Notes under the pieces: generated by a model
What the model saw: the letters and a program-made list of their open reading frames with translations, nothing else
Database searches by the model: none
Told to the model about the DNA's origin: nothing
Assembly: GCA_016081115.2 (NCBI GenBank)
Contig: JABTTQ020002843.1
Location: forward strand, 103,124 to 167,123
Direction of reading: 5' to 3'
Length of the DNA: 64,000 nt
DNA from: Rehmannia glutinosa
Taxonomy: Eukaryota; Streptophyta; Magnoliopsida; Lamiales; Orobanchaceae
Shown here: in pieces, positions 1 through 10,579 of the stretch
Position numbering within the stretch: the first letter of the stretch is position 1
Layout of the letters: each line of letters starts with the position of its first letter
Position numbers and translations under genes: made by a program

Positions 1-470
1 TGGGGGAGCTCAATTTCTTGCTTGGACTACAAATTATTCAATGCGAAGAAGATGGTTATATAAGAACTCTTGAAGGAGTTAAGCATTGAAGGAAGAAGAA
101 CCATCTCAACCTCTATGGCTAAAGATTGACAAAGGTTGAGAAAGGCATATCGACCGACAAACAAATTCGAGGTATGTTTTCTTGTATTATTCCTATAGAC
201 TCGACATTCCATATGCCTTATGTCTATATGCTCGACTTCAAATACTATCCCAACGAATCTCATTAAAGTTATTAAAAGAAATTTTCAAATATTTGAAAGG
301 CACTTCTTCTTATGACTTGTTGTATCCAAAGCTTTAAAACGTTCTTATTTTTTTTTTGGGATAACAAGTTTGGTATCTATTATACGGTTATTCGTATTCA
401 AAATTTGTTCGTCATAATCGAACTAAACATATTGAGATTCGATATATTTTTAAGGGATTGTGATTTTTAA
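1..470 (+). pseudogene. Decayed 3' end of a Ty1/copia pol (RT end and RNase H)
   Basis: The first bases read as the reverse-transcriptase stretch GELNFLLGLQI, which recurs in better-preserved form at about 8545-8580. A YLKGTSSYDLLYP-like stretch near 285-330 and a KHIEIR motif near 427-445 match the RNase H end of the element at 8870-9250. Frameshifts, stops and a shortened middle show it is dead. The upstream part lies outside the window. It belongs with the polypurine tract at 1824 and the LTR at 1837, so this is the 3' part of a plus-strand copia element. Confidence 0.75.
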
Positions 471-1823
471 CAAAAACTTGAGATGTGTTTAATTCCGTCT
501 CAAGGATAACTCGTGGACTTTTTGATCGTTAACCCGAGTATTTTACCTCATTTCGAGCTTGATTATGACATAATGTATATTGAATGAGGTCTACGTTTGC
601 ATTTTGCACATTTTTAAAACTTAGGGCGAAAAATCGGATTTTCGGATCAAAATGGATTTTGCAAATCAAAATAATAGTGGGCAACCAGGCAAAAAACGAC
701 CGGTCGCCCACTGCTCGACCGTCGCCCTTGCCCATGACCGGTCGCCTAAGGATTTTTGGTTAAAATGCTACATTTTCGTGACTTAGCCATTTTGGCTCTT
801 TTGGTTCATTTTTCGTCCCCTTTGTCATTTTCACACACAATTCACTTCAAATGTGTTTTGTTGCATAAATTATATATCTTGGGGATTGTCTAGCTCGTTT
901 ATCATCATTGATGCTCATCTTTACCGATTGAATGGTAAGAATTTCACTCTCTTTAGCTCAATTGGGTTGAACCTCGAGTTTGTGGCTTATATGTATTTTT
1001 CTTAATGCAATTCATATATTTTTGTGATGAGCTTATTGATTGTTGATGATTAACTTGTGTTAAATTGCATTTGGTGATGAAAAACTTGGCTTGATTTCAT
1101 TTACAAGGGCTATATATATCTTTCTCAATTTTTGACGCCCGCCAAGTGTTCGATAAAACGTTTCAATGAAAAATTCATCACCTACATGATTCTCTCGATT
1201 TCAAAAGTCTTATACATTTATAGAGATCATGTTTTGCTTATAAAATGAGTTTTCCTAAACCCCTACAAGTCGTATGATTCGACTTTTCCCTCCTATTTGG
1301 TTTATAAGCTTCAATGCTCAAATAGCTCGATACATCGGTTTAGTTGCGCACTTTGATATGAATATATGATGTATTTATCATGCTAACATTCTTTTGATGA
1401 TTCCAAAGGGGGAAAAACAAGTTATAAGCGCATTAGCTCATAAAAGCTAAGATAAGCTTAACGAAAAGAAGCTATAAGTTATGGCTTCATAAAGCCATTA
1501 GTTATGATTCATTTTTAGTCCAATTGTTGCTTGATGGACTTATACAATTGTTTAATGGTGTTTTGTGACAGGGGAACTTATAAGCTATTGAACAAATTGT
1601 AAAAAGCTAAAGCTTTTAGCTTATGGATAATTGCTTTTACATTATTATTGAAGTGCTTGTTGATAGGGGAGCTTATGTAATGAATATATTTACTCCCCTA
1701 CTTGGTTGCTTTTATATTTTGGAAATTTTGGTTGCTTCCAAACGGTCAAATGTCTTTACCGGAAAATCATTTCTAAAATTGTTCTCCTATTTTGTATAAA
1801 AATTGTTTTGGTTTGTAATCATC
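471..1823 (+). other. Non-coding spacer between copia pol and its 3' LTR
   Basis: I find no credible coding region. The stretch aligns by eye with 9373-10568 of the second element: both carry a string around GGTAAG followed by a CTCAATTGRGTTGAACC-like motif, and both end in TTGGTTTGTAATCATC before the polypurine tract. Between 690 and 750 there are several GACCGGTCG-type words that also occur in the LTR. A long spacer after RNase H is known in SIRE/Maximus-type copia elements, but I see no envelope-like frame here. Confidence 0.6.
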
Positions 1824-1834
1824 AAAAAGGGGAG
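1824..1834 (+). promoter_or_regulatory. Polypurine tract of copia element
   Basis: AAAAAGGGGAG lies two bases before the TG that opens the LTR at 1837. This is the expected place for the plus-strand priming site of an LTR retrotransposon. The same string in the same context is at 10569-10579. Confidence 0.8.
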
Positions 1835-2597
1835 ATTGTTTGATACATGTTTTTTCTTAATTTTAATGATTTTATTTTATCACCAAAACAATGTTTTTAA
1901 AGGTTGTCCAAATACTCCTAAATGTTTTAAAATGGTTTTAATATTTTTAGGAGTATTTCCTCAAAGATTATTTTCGATAATATTGGACAACACTTTTAAT
2001 AATTTTATGTCAATGAGTTTTTACTTCTAAACAAGGTTCCTAAATGTTGTCTAAATACTCCCGATTGGTTTAAAATGTTTTTACTAAATTTTCGGAGTAT
2101 TTCTTGAGTTTTATTTTCAACAAAAATTGGACAACATTTAAATCGTGGTCGACCAGGTCGCCTCTATAGGGCAACCCGTGACGTCAAGATGATTTTTGAA
2201 ATAGAAAAAGAGACGGATGAAAAATGTCGCAGGTCGACCGCCGCTCAGGCATCGGCCGTCGCCCCGTGGGTCGGCCACTGCATGTTTCGTTTTGAAAGCA
2301 GAACAAATCCTCCTCGTTTTTCATTAAGGTGGATGGTTGAGACAGGGTCGGCACGGTCGAAGCCTATGTCGACCGGTCGCCTGTTGTAATTTCCAAAGTG
2401 TTCTTCAAATCTCTTATTTCTCGTGCGACCGGTCGCTGTGTTTTTTGACAAAGAAAAAAATATGACCGTTTGACAACAGACACATTTCCTTAAATTGTGG
2501 GATTGATTTCTAATAACAGATTATATTCTTGATTTTAATTGTATTTTCTGTAGATTTTCAATCCCCAAGAGGAGCCTATGCTTGATCAATCATCTCC

Positions 2598-2606
2598 TAT
2601 AAATAG
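2598..2606 (+). promoter_or_regulatory. TATA box in copia LTR
   Basis: TATAAATAG follows the conserved CCAAGAGGAGCCTAT stretch and sits about 760 bp into the LTR. The same word in the same context is at 11328-11336 and, on the minus strand, at 36753-36761, so it is conserved across three LTR copies and probably marks the element promoter. Confidence 0.65.
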
Positions 2607-2880
2607 AGGAAGTTTTGGAGCAACCACAACAACAATTGAGAGACAACACAACAAGATACACTTCAAGCAAATATTTGTTCTTCATTGTTATTATTCTTGT
2701 TGTAAAATTTGCCTAGCTTATCACTTTCACATCCTTGAGGTCTAGGCTATTCTTGATTACACTTTGCACTCAAATTGTAATATTCATTATTGAGTTGTAA
2801 TCTTGATTTTTGGTTATCATTCAACATAAGATATCCTTGTGAGTGTTCTTGTGGTAATAACACACTTGGATGATCTAGGT

Positions 2881-3062
2881 GATAGGTGTAAGAAGATTGT
2901 GGTAATCTTCTTGTTGAGGTGTTGAAGAATTTGGTATTCTTCAAGGTTGAAGATTGTGGTAATCTTCACAAGGTGCCGTTGAAGGAAGATTGTGGTAATC
3001 TTCAAAGGGAGTTTGTGGTAATCTCCAAAGGTGGTGTTGAAGAAGAGTGTGGTGCTCTTCAA
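2881..3062 (+). repeat. Hairpin minisatellite inside the copia LTR
   Basis: Several copies of GAAGATTGTGGTAATCTTC and shortened variants follow one another, separated by GGTGTTGAAG-type spacers. Each core is an inverted repeat (GAAGATT / AATCTTC) around a GTGGT loop. Related copies lie at 11600-11690 (+) and, inverted, at 7690-7790 and 36390-36490, in differing numbers, so the array expands and contracts between LTR copies. The reverse frame across it encodes an ITTIF-repeat peptide that is only a by-product. Confidence 0.75.
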
Positions 3063-3321
3063 GGTGTTGTAAGTTGAATTTGTATTAATTTTGGTAATTA
3101 ATAAAATTCTTTTTCTTTGAAATCCATCCCTGAGGATATCTTTGGGGTGGTAGTAGATTAGGCCCTAGGTGGGTTGAACTACTATAAATCGGCGCGTGTT
3201 GTTTACATTCCGCACCTTTATATTTGTCTTTGAGCTTTCGGTTTGAAAAAGAGGGATAAATCGAAAAGATGGAGATAATCTATTCACCCCCTCTAGATTA
3301 TCGTAGTCGCTTGGACTTACA

Positions 3322-4680
3322 GATTTATCTTGCAATTTTCGATCTTTCATCTTGAATCGAAAAATTGCTTTCCATTCGAATGACTCTTTGTAATCTGGTG
3401 GATTGGGCTATTTAACCTTTTTGTATGTTTTTGATTATATATACATAAGCTATCGTTTCGGAAATAAAAAAGTGATGGAACTTTTTTAAAAAAATAAAAA
3501 GAACATGGTGTAAATAATTCTGCTTTTTTGACCCAATGTGATGTGGCATTAGCTATGCTATGTTGGTAAGCCTGGTCCAGACTTTTAGGTATGTCTTGAC
3601 TAGATCTTAGGTATGTCTTGGACCACTCTGGATAAGACCAACCCGATGGTTTGTGTCGCTACCGCGCGAATTGTATGTGTCGGTGTCGGTGGGAATACCG
3701 GGAGGCCGAGGCGGTGAAAAGAAATTGTGGCTTTCATAAGGAAATTTTAGATTCATGGGATCTTATTGGATAAGGAAGGTGGATCTTGAGTCATATCCAC
3801 TTCCCTAAAATACCTGCATATCTCATATCTTAACGATATCCGAATACTGCTACAATGTAGTTTGCTAGGTATAAATAAATGTATTTAGGTTTAGATTTTG
3901 GGGATTCAATATTTGTTATTTAAAGATAATATTTTATCTTGAAATGTTCGAGATTTTGGGTGACTTGAGAATCTCTATGTCGGGATTCCTCCCGGCTCTT
4001 TGTAGGTACAGTTCGTGAATTCGAATGAGAAGATCCAGTATACTAGAGAGGTTCTTGGTGATTGATCTATTCAAGCACATCACCATGCACCCACCTCAAT
4101 CACGGTGGGTGGTATACTTTATTTTTATTTTATTTTTCAACTTTCACAAAATATATTGACCTTTTACATAATATACCCTAAAAATTTTCGATTTTTCCAT
4201 TCAATTTAAGGTCAAAGTTAAATTTGTCGATAAATCGAACCCAAATTGTAACTAACTTAATAATGACACTAACATTGTGAAACAAATAGATACAAATTTG
4301 AGAAGAAAACAATTCATGATCAAATATAAGTTTCACTTGACTTATAACATATATTACATTACCATGGTGGATCCAGAATTGACAATATGGTGGGCTAGAA
4401 AATAAAATTTCCAACCATGCATAAAATTTTATACAATTTTTCTCCCAATATTCATTGAAATTATGTCTAACAAATATTCAGGCATAAAATTCATCGATAA
4501 TAAAATTTACAAATGGTTTTGAGATATGAGTATTGGGTAATTGTTTAAATGATTTTCGTAGGCTAAAAAAGTTATAAAAAGGTTGAACTAGACATGCATG
4601 GGCTAATTAATAAATTGGGTTGAAATGCTATTATTAATATAAACAAAATACACTTTATATAAGAGTTTAAAGTAGCGTAT
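3322..4680. other. AT-rich intergenic stretch, no gene recognised
   Basis: Neither strand shows a convincing exon, RNA gene or complete mobile element. Short open frames here have no recognisable domain. It separates the LTR ending at 3321 from the inverted LTR remnant starting at 4681. Confidence 0.5.
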
Positions 4681-4915
4681 TGTAAGTCCAAGTGGCTACG
4701 ATAATTTAGAGGGGGAGTGAATAGATTATGCCCATTTTCTCGATTATGTCTTCTTTTTCGAATGTAATAAGCCAAGACAAGAATGGAAGTACGGAAGTAA
4801 ACAATACGCGTAGATTTATAGAGGTTCAACCACCTAGGGCCTAATCCACTACCACCCCAAAGTATCTCAGGGATGGATTTCAAGTAGAAAAAAAGATTTT
4901 ATTAATTACCACAAG
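4681..4915 (-). repeat. 3'-terminal fragment of the copia LTR, inverted
   Basis: It starts TGTAAGTCCAAGTGGCTACG, the reverse complement of the LTR end at 3300-3321, and continues through the conserved CCACCTAGGGCCTAATCC and CAGGGATGG stretches. Only the last 230 or so bases of the LTR are present. The sequence then runs straight into gag coding sequence, so most of the LTR and all of pol are missing. The right edge is uncertain by about 20 bp. Confidence 0.8.
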
Positions 4916-5717
4916 TAAAAGCAAGTAATAATTTTAGGAGCATAATGACCAACATGCATAGAGATTTGGTTCTTTTTCTTATCAACAATAACATTAGGCT
5001 TATAACTAAGTCCAAGTTTCAAATTATCACAATGATGAACATCAAGAATTTTGGTCATATTGTCGGTACTCAAGTTAAACTTGAATACATCCTTTTTCAT
5101 GCTATTAATATCCTCAACAAGAGTACTATTTTCTTTTTCAAGTATTTTAACCTTATCAAGTGTGGTAGTGTGAGCACAAGAAAGTGATTCATATGAAGTA
5201 AGTAAACTATCCTTATCATTTTTCAAAGTATTGAATTCCTTTTTCAAATTTTTGTATTTAAAGAGCAAGATTTGGAATTCATTTTGAATCTCATCAAAAT
5301 CATTTTGCAAATCATCATACAATTCATTAATAAAATAGGTAGAAGAGTTAGAGCGTACCTCATTGTCTTCGTCGATGTCCATTAAACATTGCTCGGCTTC
5401 TTCATTATCGGAAGTTGTAAGAAGCTCATCCCATGTCATATCCAATTGTGAAGTAAATGCTTTTGAGTAGTTCCTTTCATTTGCATACACTTCATAGATA
5501 GTTTATAGTTTTCCATACTTCATGTGCCGATCGTATCCCCAAACATGATCTGTATTCCGTAAAAGTAAGTGAACAATGAAGAATATTTAGAGCTTTACCG
5601 TTTATGGAGAGAATTTTCTTTTCTTCATCATTGAGCTCCTTGAGGACTTTGGAGGTGTAAGGTCCATCTTTCATTGGGATGGATTCTCCATTATTGACCA
5701 TGTTCCAAATATTGAAC
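4906..5717 (-). pseudogene. Ty1/copia gag, central and C-terminal part
   Basis: Read on the minus strand, the part next to 5717 has the copia gag (UBN2-type) pattern with FNIWNMVNNGESIPMKDG and INGKALNILHCSL. A small frame break near 5490-5510 leads into an acidic stretch (EEAEQCLMDIDEDNEVRS) and then a long charged helix (DELYDDLQNDFDEIQNEFQ and onward, roughly residues 50-140 of the second block) predicted to be a coiled coil. This is the usual C-terminal layout of SIRE-type gag. The frame then joins LTR sequence at about 4910-4930, so the zinc knuckle and pol are gone. The N-terminal part is at 7270-7415, cut off by the solo LTR at 5718-7264. Confidence 0.75.
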
Positions 5718-7264
5718 TGTTGGGAAATTATTTTGTAGATTTTGATGAATGCCATGTAAAACTTAGAATAGGAAGTTGGCACCCCATTCTTGTTATAAAT
5801 TGCATTGTAATAGATAATTTGGTAGAGCCGAGTCAAGTCGACTATGCCTCGAACATGCAAGAAGACAATCGGAGACTAAAAGGAAGACTCATTTGTGAGG
5901 CGGTGAGTGTGGCAAAGAAGAGAAGACGGGGAACTCGATCAAGGTGCGGTGAGTGAAGTATCGGTCAAGTCAACTCAAGATAGCCAAGTCTCAAGTTGAA
6001 GTGACAGAAGAGTCATCCAATGATTGGAAGTCGACTTTAAGTCACCTGGGGAAGGCAAGTAAACGCATCAAGTCAAGATAATCGAAAGAGATCCGTTGCA
6101 CGTAAATCAAGAGAATTACTTAAACAAGTAATACTTCCATTCTACCTTTCTTGAAGTGCTCGATCCCGAGAAGCATGCAAAAGGAATAAACCAATGGGAA
6201 GCACCGCACCGTGTCGAACTCGAAAAAGTCAAGAATCGTTCATACGAGGAAACATAAATTCCAAGGATCGCAACAAGACAAGCCAACGACTACAAGTGAC
6301 TTTCAAAAATAAACCTATCTCTTCAACGGGCAGATTTTTGAAAGATCACTATAAAAGGCCGAGGAATCACTCCGAGATAAGGTTACCGACCAAACCACGA
6401 ACATTCAAGCTAACATTTGAACTATAACCAAGAATACTCTCAAGTCATTCAAGATCAATCCTCAAGCCTACATTACGAAGGAAATCAATCCAACACTCAA
6501 TTGTGAAGGAAAGACAACTTCAATCGGTTGAAGAGGAAACATTTGAAGAATCAAGGGTCTACATTCCACGAAGGATTGTAGAAAGGTTCAAGGTCGAAAC
6601 AGCTTAAGCTATTTGGAGGGCTTCGTGATCAAATCCAAGGAACTTAAGCAAGTGGGTTGTAGTAGCAAGGCAATTTTGCCTGTGAAGAAGCGAGTCGCAG
6701 AAGCTTTTTGTGTGACCAAGGCATCTCCAGATCGAGTCCCAAAGGATCAAGTCACCGTGTGATCAAGACTTGTATCGGACTGTTAACCACTCGTATATTG
6801 ATCAATACTTAGTGGATTCCTCCAGGAGTTGGAGAAGAGAGGAGTAGAAGAATTACCCCATCTTCGAACCTCTATAAAAACTTATTGTGTCATTTACATT
6901 TCAAAGACTTTAATTTCGCATCTTATTTTTATATCTCATTGATAAATTTGCTATCCAATTGATAATCAATGAGTGCTAAAACCAAGTATTAAAACAAACT
7001 TAACCATATTCAAGGGTGTTATGTCTTCCGCTGAAAACATATCACAGTCAAGTTAAGTCTTTAGTCAAAACAAATTTGAGTTATTCTATCAACGGCTCGA
7101 GTCAGTCTGTTGAGTGACTAACTCACGATTAACTAACTTAGTTGTCCATCAAGGACTCGGTTGTGAAGTATTAACTCGAACATTTTTAAAAGGACTAAAT
7201 CGAAAAGTTGGTAAGGTTTATTCAACCCCTTCTAAACCTTACACTCACATCCCTGGGACCTACA
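5718..7264 (+). repeat. Solo LTR of a second copia-type family, inside gag
   Basis: It starts TGTTGGGAAATTATTTTG and ends CTGGGACCTACA (1547 bp), with a TATAAAAGG box at 6350-6358. Flanks are TGAAC (5713-5717) and CGAAC (7265-7269), a 5-bp target duplication with one mismatch. No polypurine tract, primer site or internal sequence adjoins it, so it is a solo LTR left by recombination between two LTRs. A second copy opens at 63190. The end (CCCCTTCTAAACCTTACACTC) resembles SIRE/Maximus LTR ends, but the lineage is an inference. Confidence 0.85.
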
Positions 7265-7269
7265 CGAAC

Positions 7270-7415
7270 CCGCAACTTTGTAAATAGCATTACATTCTTT
7301 CCTTCCAAAATGCATAATTTTTGGAGTCGAATAGTGGTGGCTTGTTGGTGGAGGCGCCGGTAAGGTAAACTTCATTTGTAGCCAATGATCGTTCATCTTT
7401 ACTCGCGATGTGGGA
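7270..7415 (-). pseudogene. Ty1/copia gag, N-terminal part
   Basis: On the minus strand a frame shows LTGASTNKPPLFDSKNYAFW followed by KERM and a stop, the typical N-terminal signature of copia gag just downstream of the primer-binding site at 7436-7447. I see no in-frame ATG at the expected place, so the start is lost. After the stop the same reading frame runs to the edge of the solo LTR. With one copy of the target duplication removed, it is in frame with the gag block ending at 5717, which shows the two belong together. Confidence 0.75.
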
Positions 7416-7435
7416 ACGAGCTTGCCAAAGAGTTT

Positions 7436-7447
7436 GGCTCGATACCA
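7436..7447 (-). promoter_or_regulatory. Primer-binding site (initiator tRNA-Met type)
   Basis: On the minus strand TGGTATCGAGCC begins two bases after the LTR end (7450). It is one deletion away from TGGTATCAGAGC, the complement of the plant initiator tRNA-Met 3' end used by copia elements. It fixes the 7450-7903 LTR piece as the 5' LTR of the minus-strand element. Confidence 0.7.
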
Positions 7448-7449
7448 CT

Positions 7450-7903
7450 TGTAAGTCCAAGTGGCTACGATAATCTAGAGGGGAGTGAATAGATTATGCC
7501 GGTTTTTCAAATTTCGCCCTCTTCTTTGAGTGAACACGCAAAGACTAAATGTGGAAATGCGGAAAATAAACAATACACGTTGATTTAAAGAGCTTCACCC
7601 CACCTAGGGACTACGTGCTCTACCACCCCAAAGATATCCGGGATGGGTTTCGAAAAAAGAAAAAGAAATTTAACCCAAATTAATACAACACCACCTTTGA
7701 AGATTACCACAATCTTCTTACAACACCTTCAAGGAGATTACCACAATCTTTCTTCAACACCTATGAAGAGTACCACACTCTTCAACACCTAAGATCACAC
7801 AAGTGTGCTCTTACCACAAGAACAATAACAAGGATATCTTGTTTTGGATGATGGACAAAATTCTAGATTACAACTCGATAATGATAATATGAATATTGAG
7901 TGT
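7450..7903 (-). repeat. 3'-terminal 450 bp of copia LTR, inverted
   Basis: This is the reverse complement of the LTR end. It matches 11471-11925 closely by eye, including the GAAGATT hairpins and the CCCTAGGTGAGGTGAAGCTC-like stretch. It serves as the 5' LTR remnant for the minus-strand gag (primer site at 7436). Its other edge joins plus-strand RT coding sequence at about 7903, so the open frame starting at 7844 is a chimera of antisense LTR and RT. Confidence 0.85.
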
Positions 7904-9372
7904 GGGAATTGGTTCTTAGAAATGCAAGAGGAGTTGAATCAATTTGAAAGAAATGATGTTTGGGAATTGGTACCTTGTCCTCCATCTCAAATTATTATTA
8001 GTACAAAATGGGTATTTCGGAACAAACTCGATGACCAAGGCAATATTGTTCAAAACAAGGCAAGGTTAGTAGCTCAAGGTTATTGTCAAGAAGAAGGGAT
8101 TGATTATGATGAAACTTTTGCACCGTAGCACGTTTAGAAGCTATTCGTATTTTACTTGCCTACTCTTGATTTAAAAATTTCAAGCTTTACCAAATGGATG
8201 TTAAATCTGCATTTTTAAATGGTTTCATTCAAGAAGAAGTCTATGTAAAACAACCTCCAAGGTTTGAAAAATTTTCTAGGCCTAATGATGTTTATAAACT
8301 TAACAAGGCCTTATATGGTTTAAAACAAGCACCCCGTGCATGGTATGATAGACTTAGCTCTTTTCTTTTGCAAAATGGATTTACAAGAGTTAAAGTTGAT
8401 ACAACTCTCTTTGTTTTTGAAAAAGGGCAAGATTGCTTATTAGTACAAATTTGTGTTGATGATATTATTTTTGGTGCTACTAATGAATCGTTGTGCAAGA
8501 AACTTTCTAAGTTAATGCAAGGTGAATTTGAGATGAGTATGATGGGGGAGCTCAACTTCTTCCTTGGACTTCAAATTAAGCAATACCAAGAAGGTATTTA
8601 TATTTCACAATCAAAATCTACAAAAGAACTTTTGAAGAAGTTCGGCATTGAAGAAGAAAGAACCGTCACTATTCCAATGGCAACCAATATCAAGTTAGAC
8701 AAAAAGATGAAAAAGGCAAGTCGGTTGATAAATCCAAGTATCGAGGTATGATTGGTAGTTTACTTTATTTAACCGCAAGTAGACCGGATATTCTTCATGT
8801 TGTATGCCTATGTGCTCGCTTTCAAAGCAATCCCAAAGAATCTCATATGAGTGTCATTAAAAGAATTTTTCGATATTTGAAAAGGCACTATTCAATATGG
8901 TTTATTTTATCCAAAGAATGAAAAAATTTCTCTTAAAGGATATAGTGATTCGGACTATGCGGGAAATATTGATGATCGAGAAAAGTACTTAGGGTCATGT
9001 CAATTTCGGGCGATTGCCTAGTGTCTTGGTTTTCAAATAAATAAAATACTATCAACTACCGAAGCCGAATATATTTTCGCGGCCTTTTGTTGTACTCAAT
9101 TGCTTTGGATGAAACTAACCTTAGCGGACTACAAATGTTCTTTGAAAATGTTCCTATTTTTTTGTGATAACACGTCCGCTATAAATATTGCTCAAAACCC
9201 GGTTCATCATAACCGTACTAAACATATTGAGGTTCGTCATCATTTTCAAAGGGATTGTGTTTCCAAACGAAAAATTGAGATGTCTTTTGTTCCATATCAA
9301 GATCAACTCACGGATATTTTTACAAAACCGTTTTTAAAGTCTTTTTTTTGTACATGCGAGCTCGTTTAGGCA
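7904..9372 (+). pseudogene. Ty1/copia pol fragment: reverse transcriptase and RNase H
   Basis: The copia RT (RVT_2) pattern starts at about 7910 (MQEELNQFERNDVWELVP), continues through NKARLVAQGYCQEEGIDYDE, MDVKSAFLNGFIQEEVYV and GLKQAPRAWYDRL, and has the catalytic pair in CVDDIIFG (8452-8475; YVDD is usual). SLLYLTASRPD follows near 8757. RNase H shows YSDSDYAG (about 8942), STTEAEY (about 9055) and DNTSAINIAQNPVHHNRTKH (about 9168). Breaks include a missing base that creates TAG at 8128, a TGA near 8167 and a frame change near 8745. Gag, protease and integrase are absent because the element begins at an inverted LTR junction (7903). Confidence 0.85.
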
Positions 9373-10568
9373 TAATGCATATTGAATAATGTCTATGATT
9401 GCATTTTGTAGTTTTTTAAAACTTAGGGGTAAAAATTAAATTTTTGGTTGAAAATTCGGACAAAGTCTGGACTTTAGTTTCGCATACACGGAGTTGACGG
9501 CGGTCGGCCAGGTCGTGATGCTCTCTGCAGGATAAAATTGCTCATGTCCTTCTCTCGTGTTATTTTTGATCTTTTCTTCAAACTCGAACCCCTTTGCAAA
9601 TTTCACACACAATTCACTCAAAATGATTTCATTCTTGTAAATTCTATATTTTTGAGTTTATACTATTGGTATATCATCCGTGATACCCGACTTCTCCGAT
9701 TAATTGGTAAGTTTAATTCCCTTTTAGTCTCAATTGAGTTGAACCCTTGAGAAAGTACTTATACTTTGGAATTTTGATGCATTATTGTATATTTGTGATG
9801 GGAATTATGTATAATGATGGATTATACTTGTATATTTATGACTGGTGATGATATTTTGGGCATGATTGCATTTACAAGGATTATATACATCTTCGGTTTT
9901 ATTCTACGCACACCAACTTGTTTGATAAAATGCTTCAATGAACAATTCTTTGTTTACATGATTATCTCGATTTTAAAAGTTTTATAAGTTTATAGAGATC
10001 ATGTTTTGTTACTCAAATGAGCTTTTACAAGTCTTATAATCGATTTTCCCTTTTATTTGGATTTTAAGCTTAAATGTTCGAAAAGCTCGATAATTCGATG
10101 AAAATACGCACTTTGATATATGTTTATGATGTTTTTATCGTGCTAACATTCTTTTTGATGATTCCAAAGGGGAGAAACATGAATGGAGCTCAAAAGCCCA
10201 AAGAAGCTAGAAAAAGCTCGGAGAAAAAGCTAAAAGTTATGATTGAAAAAGCCAAAAGCTTTATATGTAACTTAGTCCAATGGTTGTATTATGAACTTTT
10301 ATGCTTGTCTAACGATGTTTCTTGACAGTGGGAGCTTCTAAGCTCATATTATTCTCGAGCTCATATTATCAAAGCTAAGCTTTTAGCTTATTAAGTTGTT
10401 TGCTTCTACTTATTCTTATTGTGCATTTTAGGGAGCCTTGCTAAAAATGTGTTTTGAGAAATATTTGCTCCTATTCTTGTGTTTTAAAATGGATTGTCTT
10501 TCTTTATTGATAAAATGCGTTTTGTTTTTAAAATCGATATCCTAAAATTGTTTTGGTTTGTAATCATC
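9373..10568 (+). other. Non-coding spacer between copia pol and its 3' LTR
   Basis: Counterpart of 471-1823, alignable by eye in several blocks. No domain is recognisable in the short open frames. It ends TTGGTTTGTAATCATC immediately before the polypurine tract. Confidence 0.6.
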
Positions 10569-10579
10569 AAAAAGGGGAG
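10569..10579 (+). promoter_or_regulatory. Polypurine tract of copia element
   Basis: AAAAAGGGGAG, identical to 1824-1834, lies directly before the start of the LTR at about 10580. Confidence 0.8.

Larger units (their letters stand above)
1837..3321 (+). repeat. Copia LTR (3' LTR of the truncated left element)
   Basis: It starts TGTTTGATACATG directly after a polypurine tract and ends CGCTTGGACTTACA. The start, end and internal landmarks (GACCGGTCG words, TATAAATAG, a block of GAAGATT..AATCTTC hairpins, a final CTCTAGATTATCGTAG) recur in the LTRs at 10580-11925 and, inverted, at 36151-37407. Length is 1485 bp, against about 1346 and 1257 bp for the other two. The 5' partner is outside the window, so a target duplication cannot be tested. 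Confidence 0.85.

Noticed and set aside
2817..3062. ITTIF-repeat peptide frame, minus strand
   Set aside because: It is the antisense of the LTR hairpin minisatellite and varies with repeat number.
8292..8555. Minus-strand 87-residue frame
   Set aside because: It lies opposite the well-supported copia RT and has no domain.
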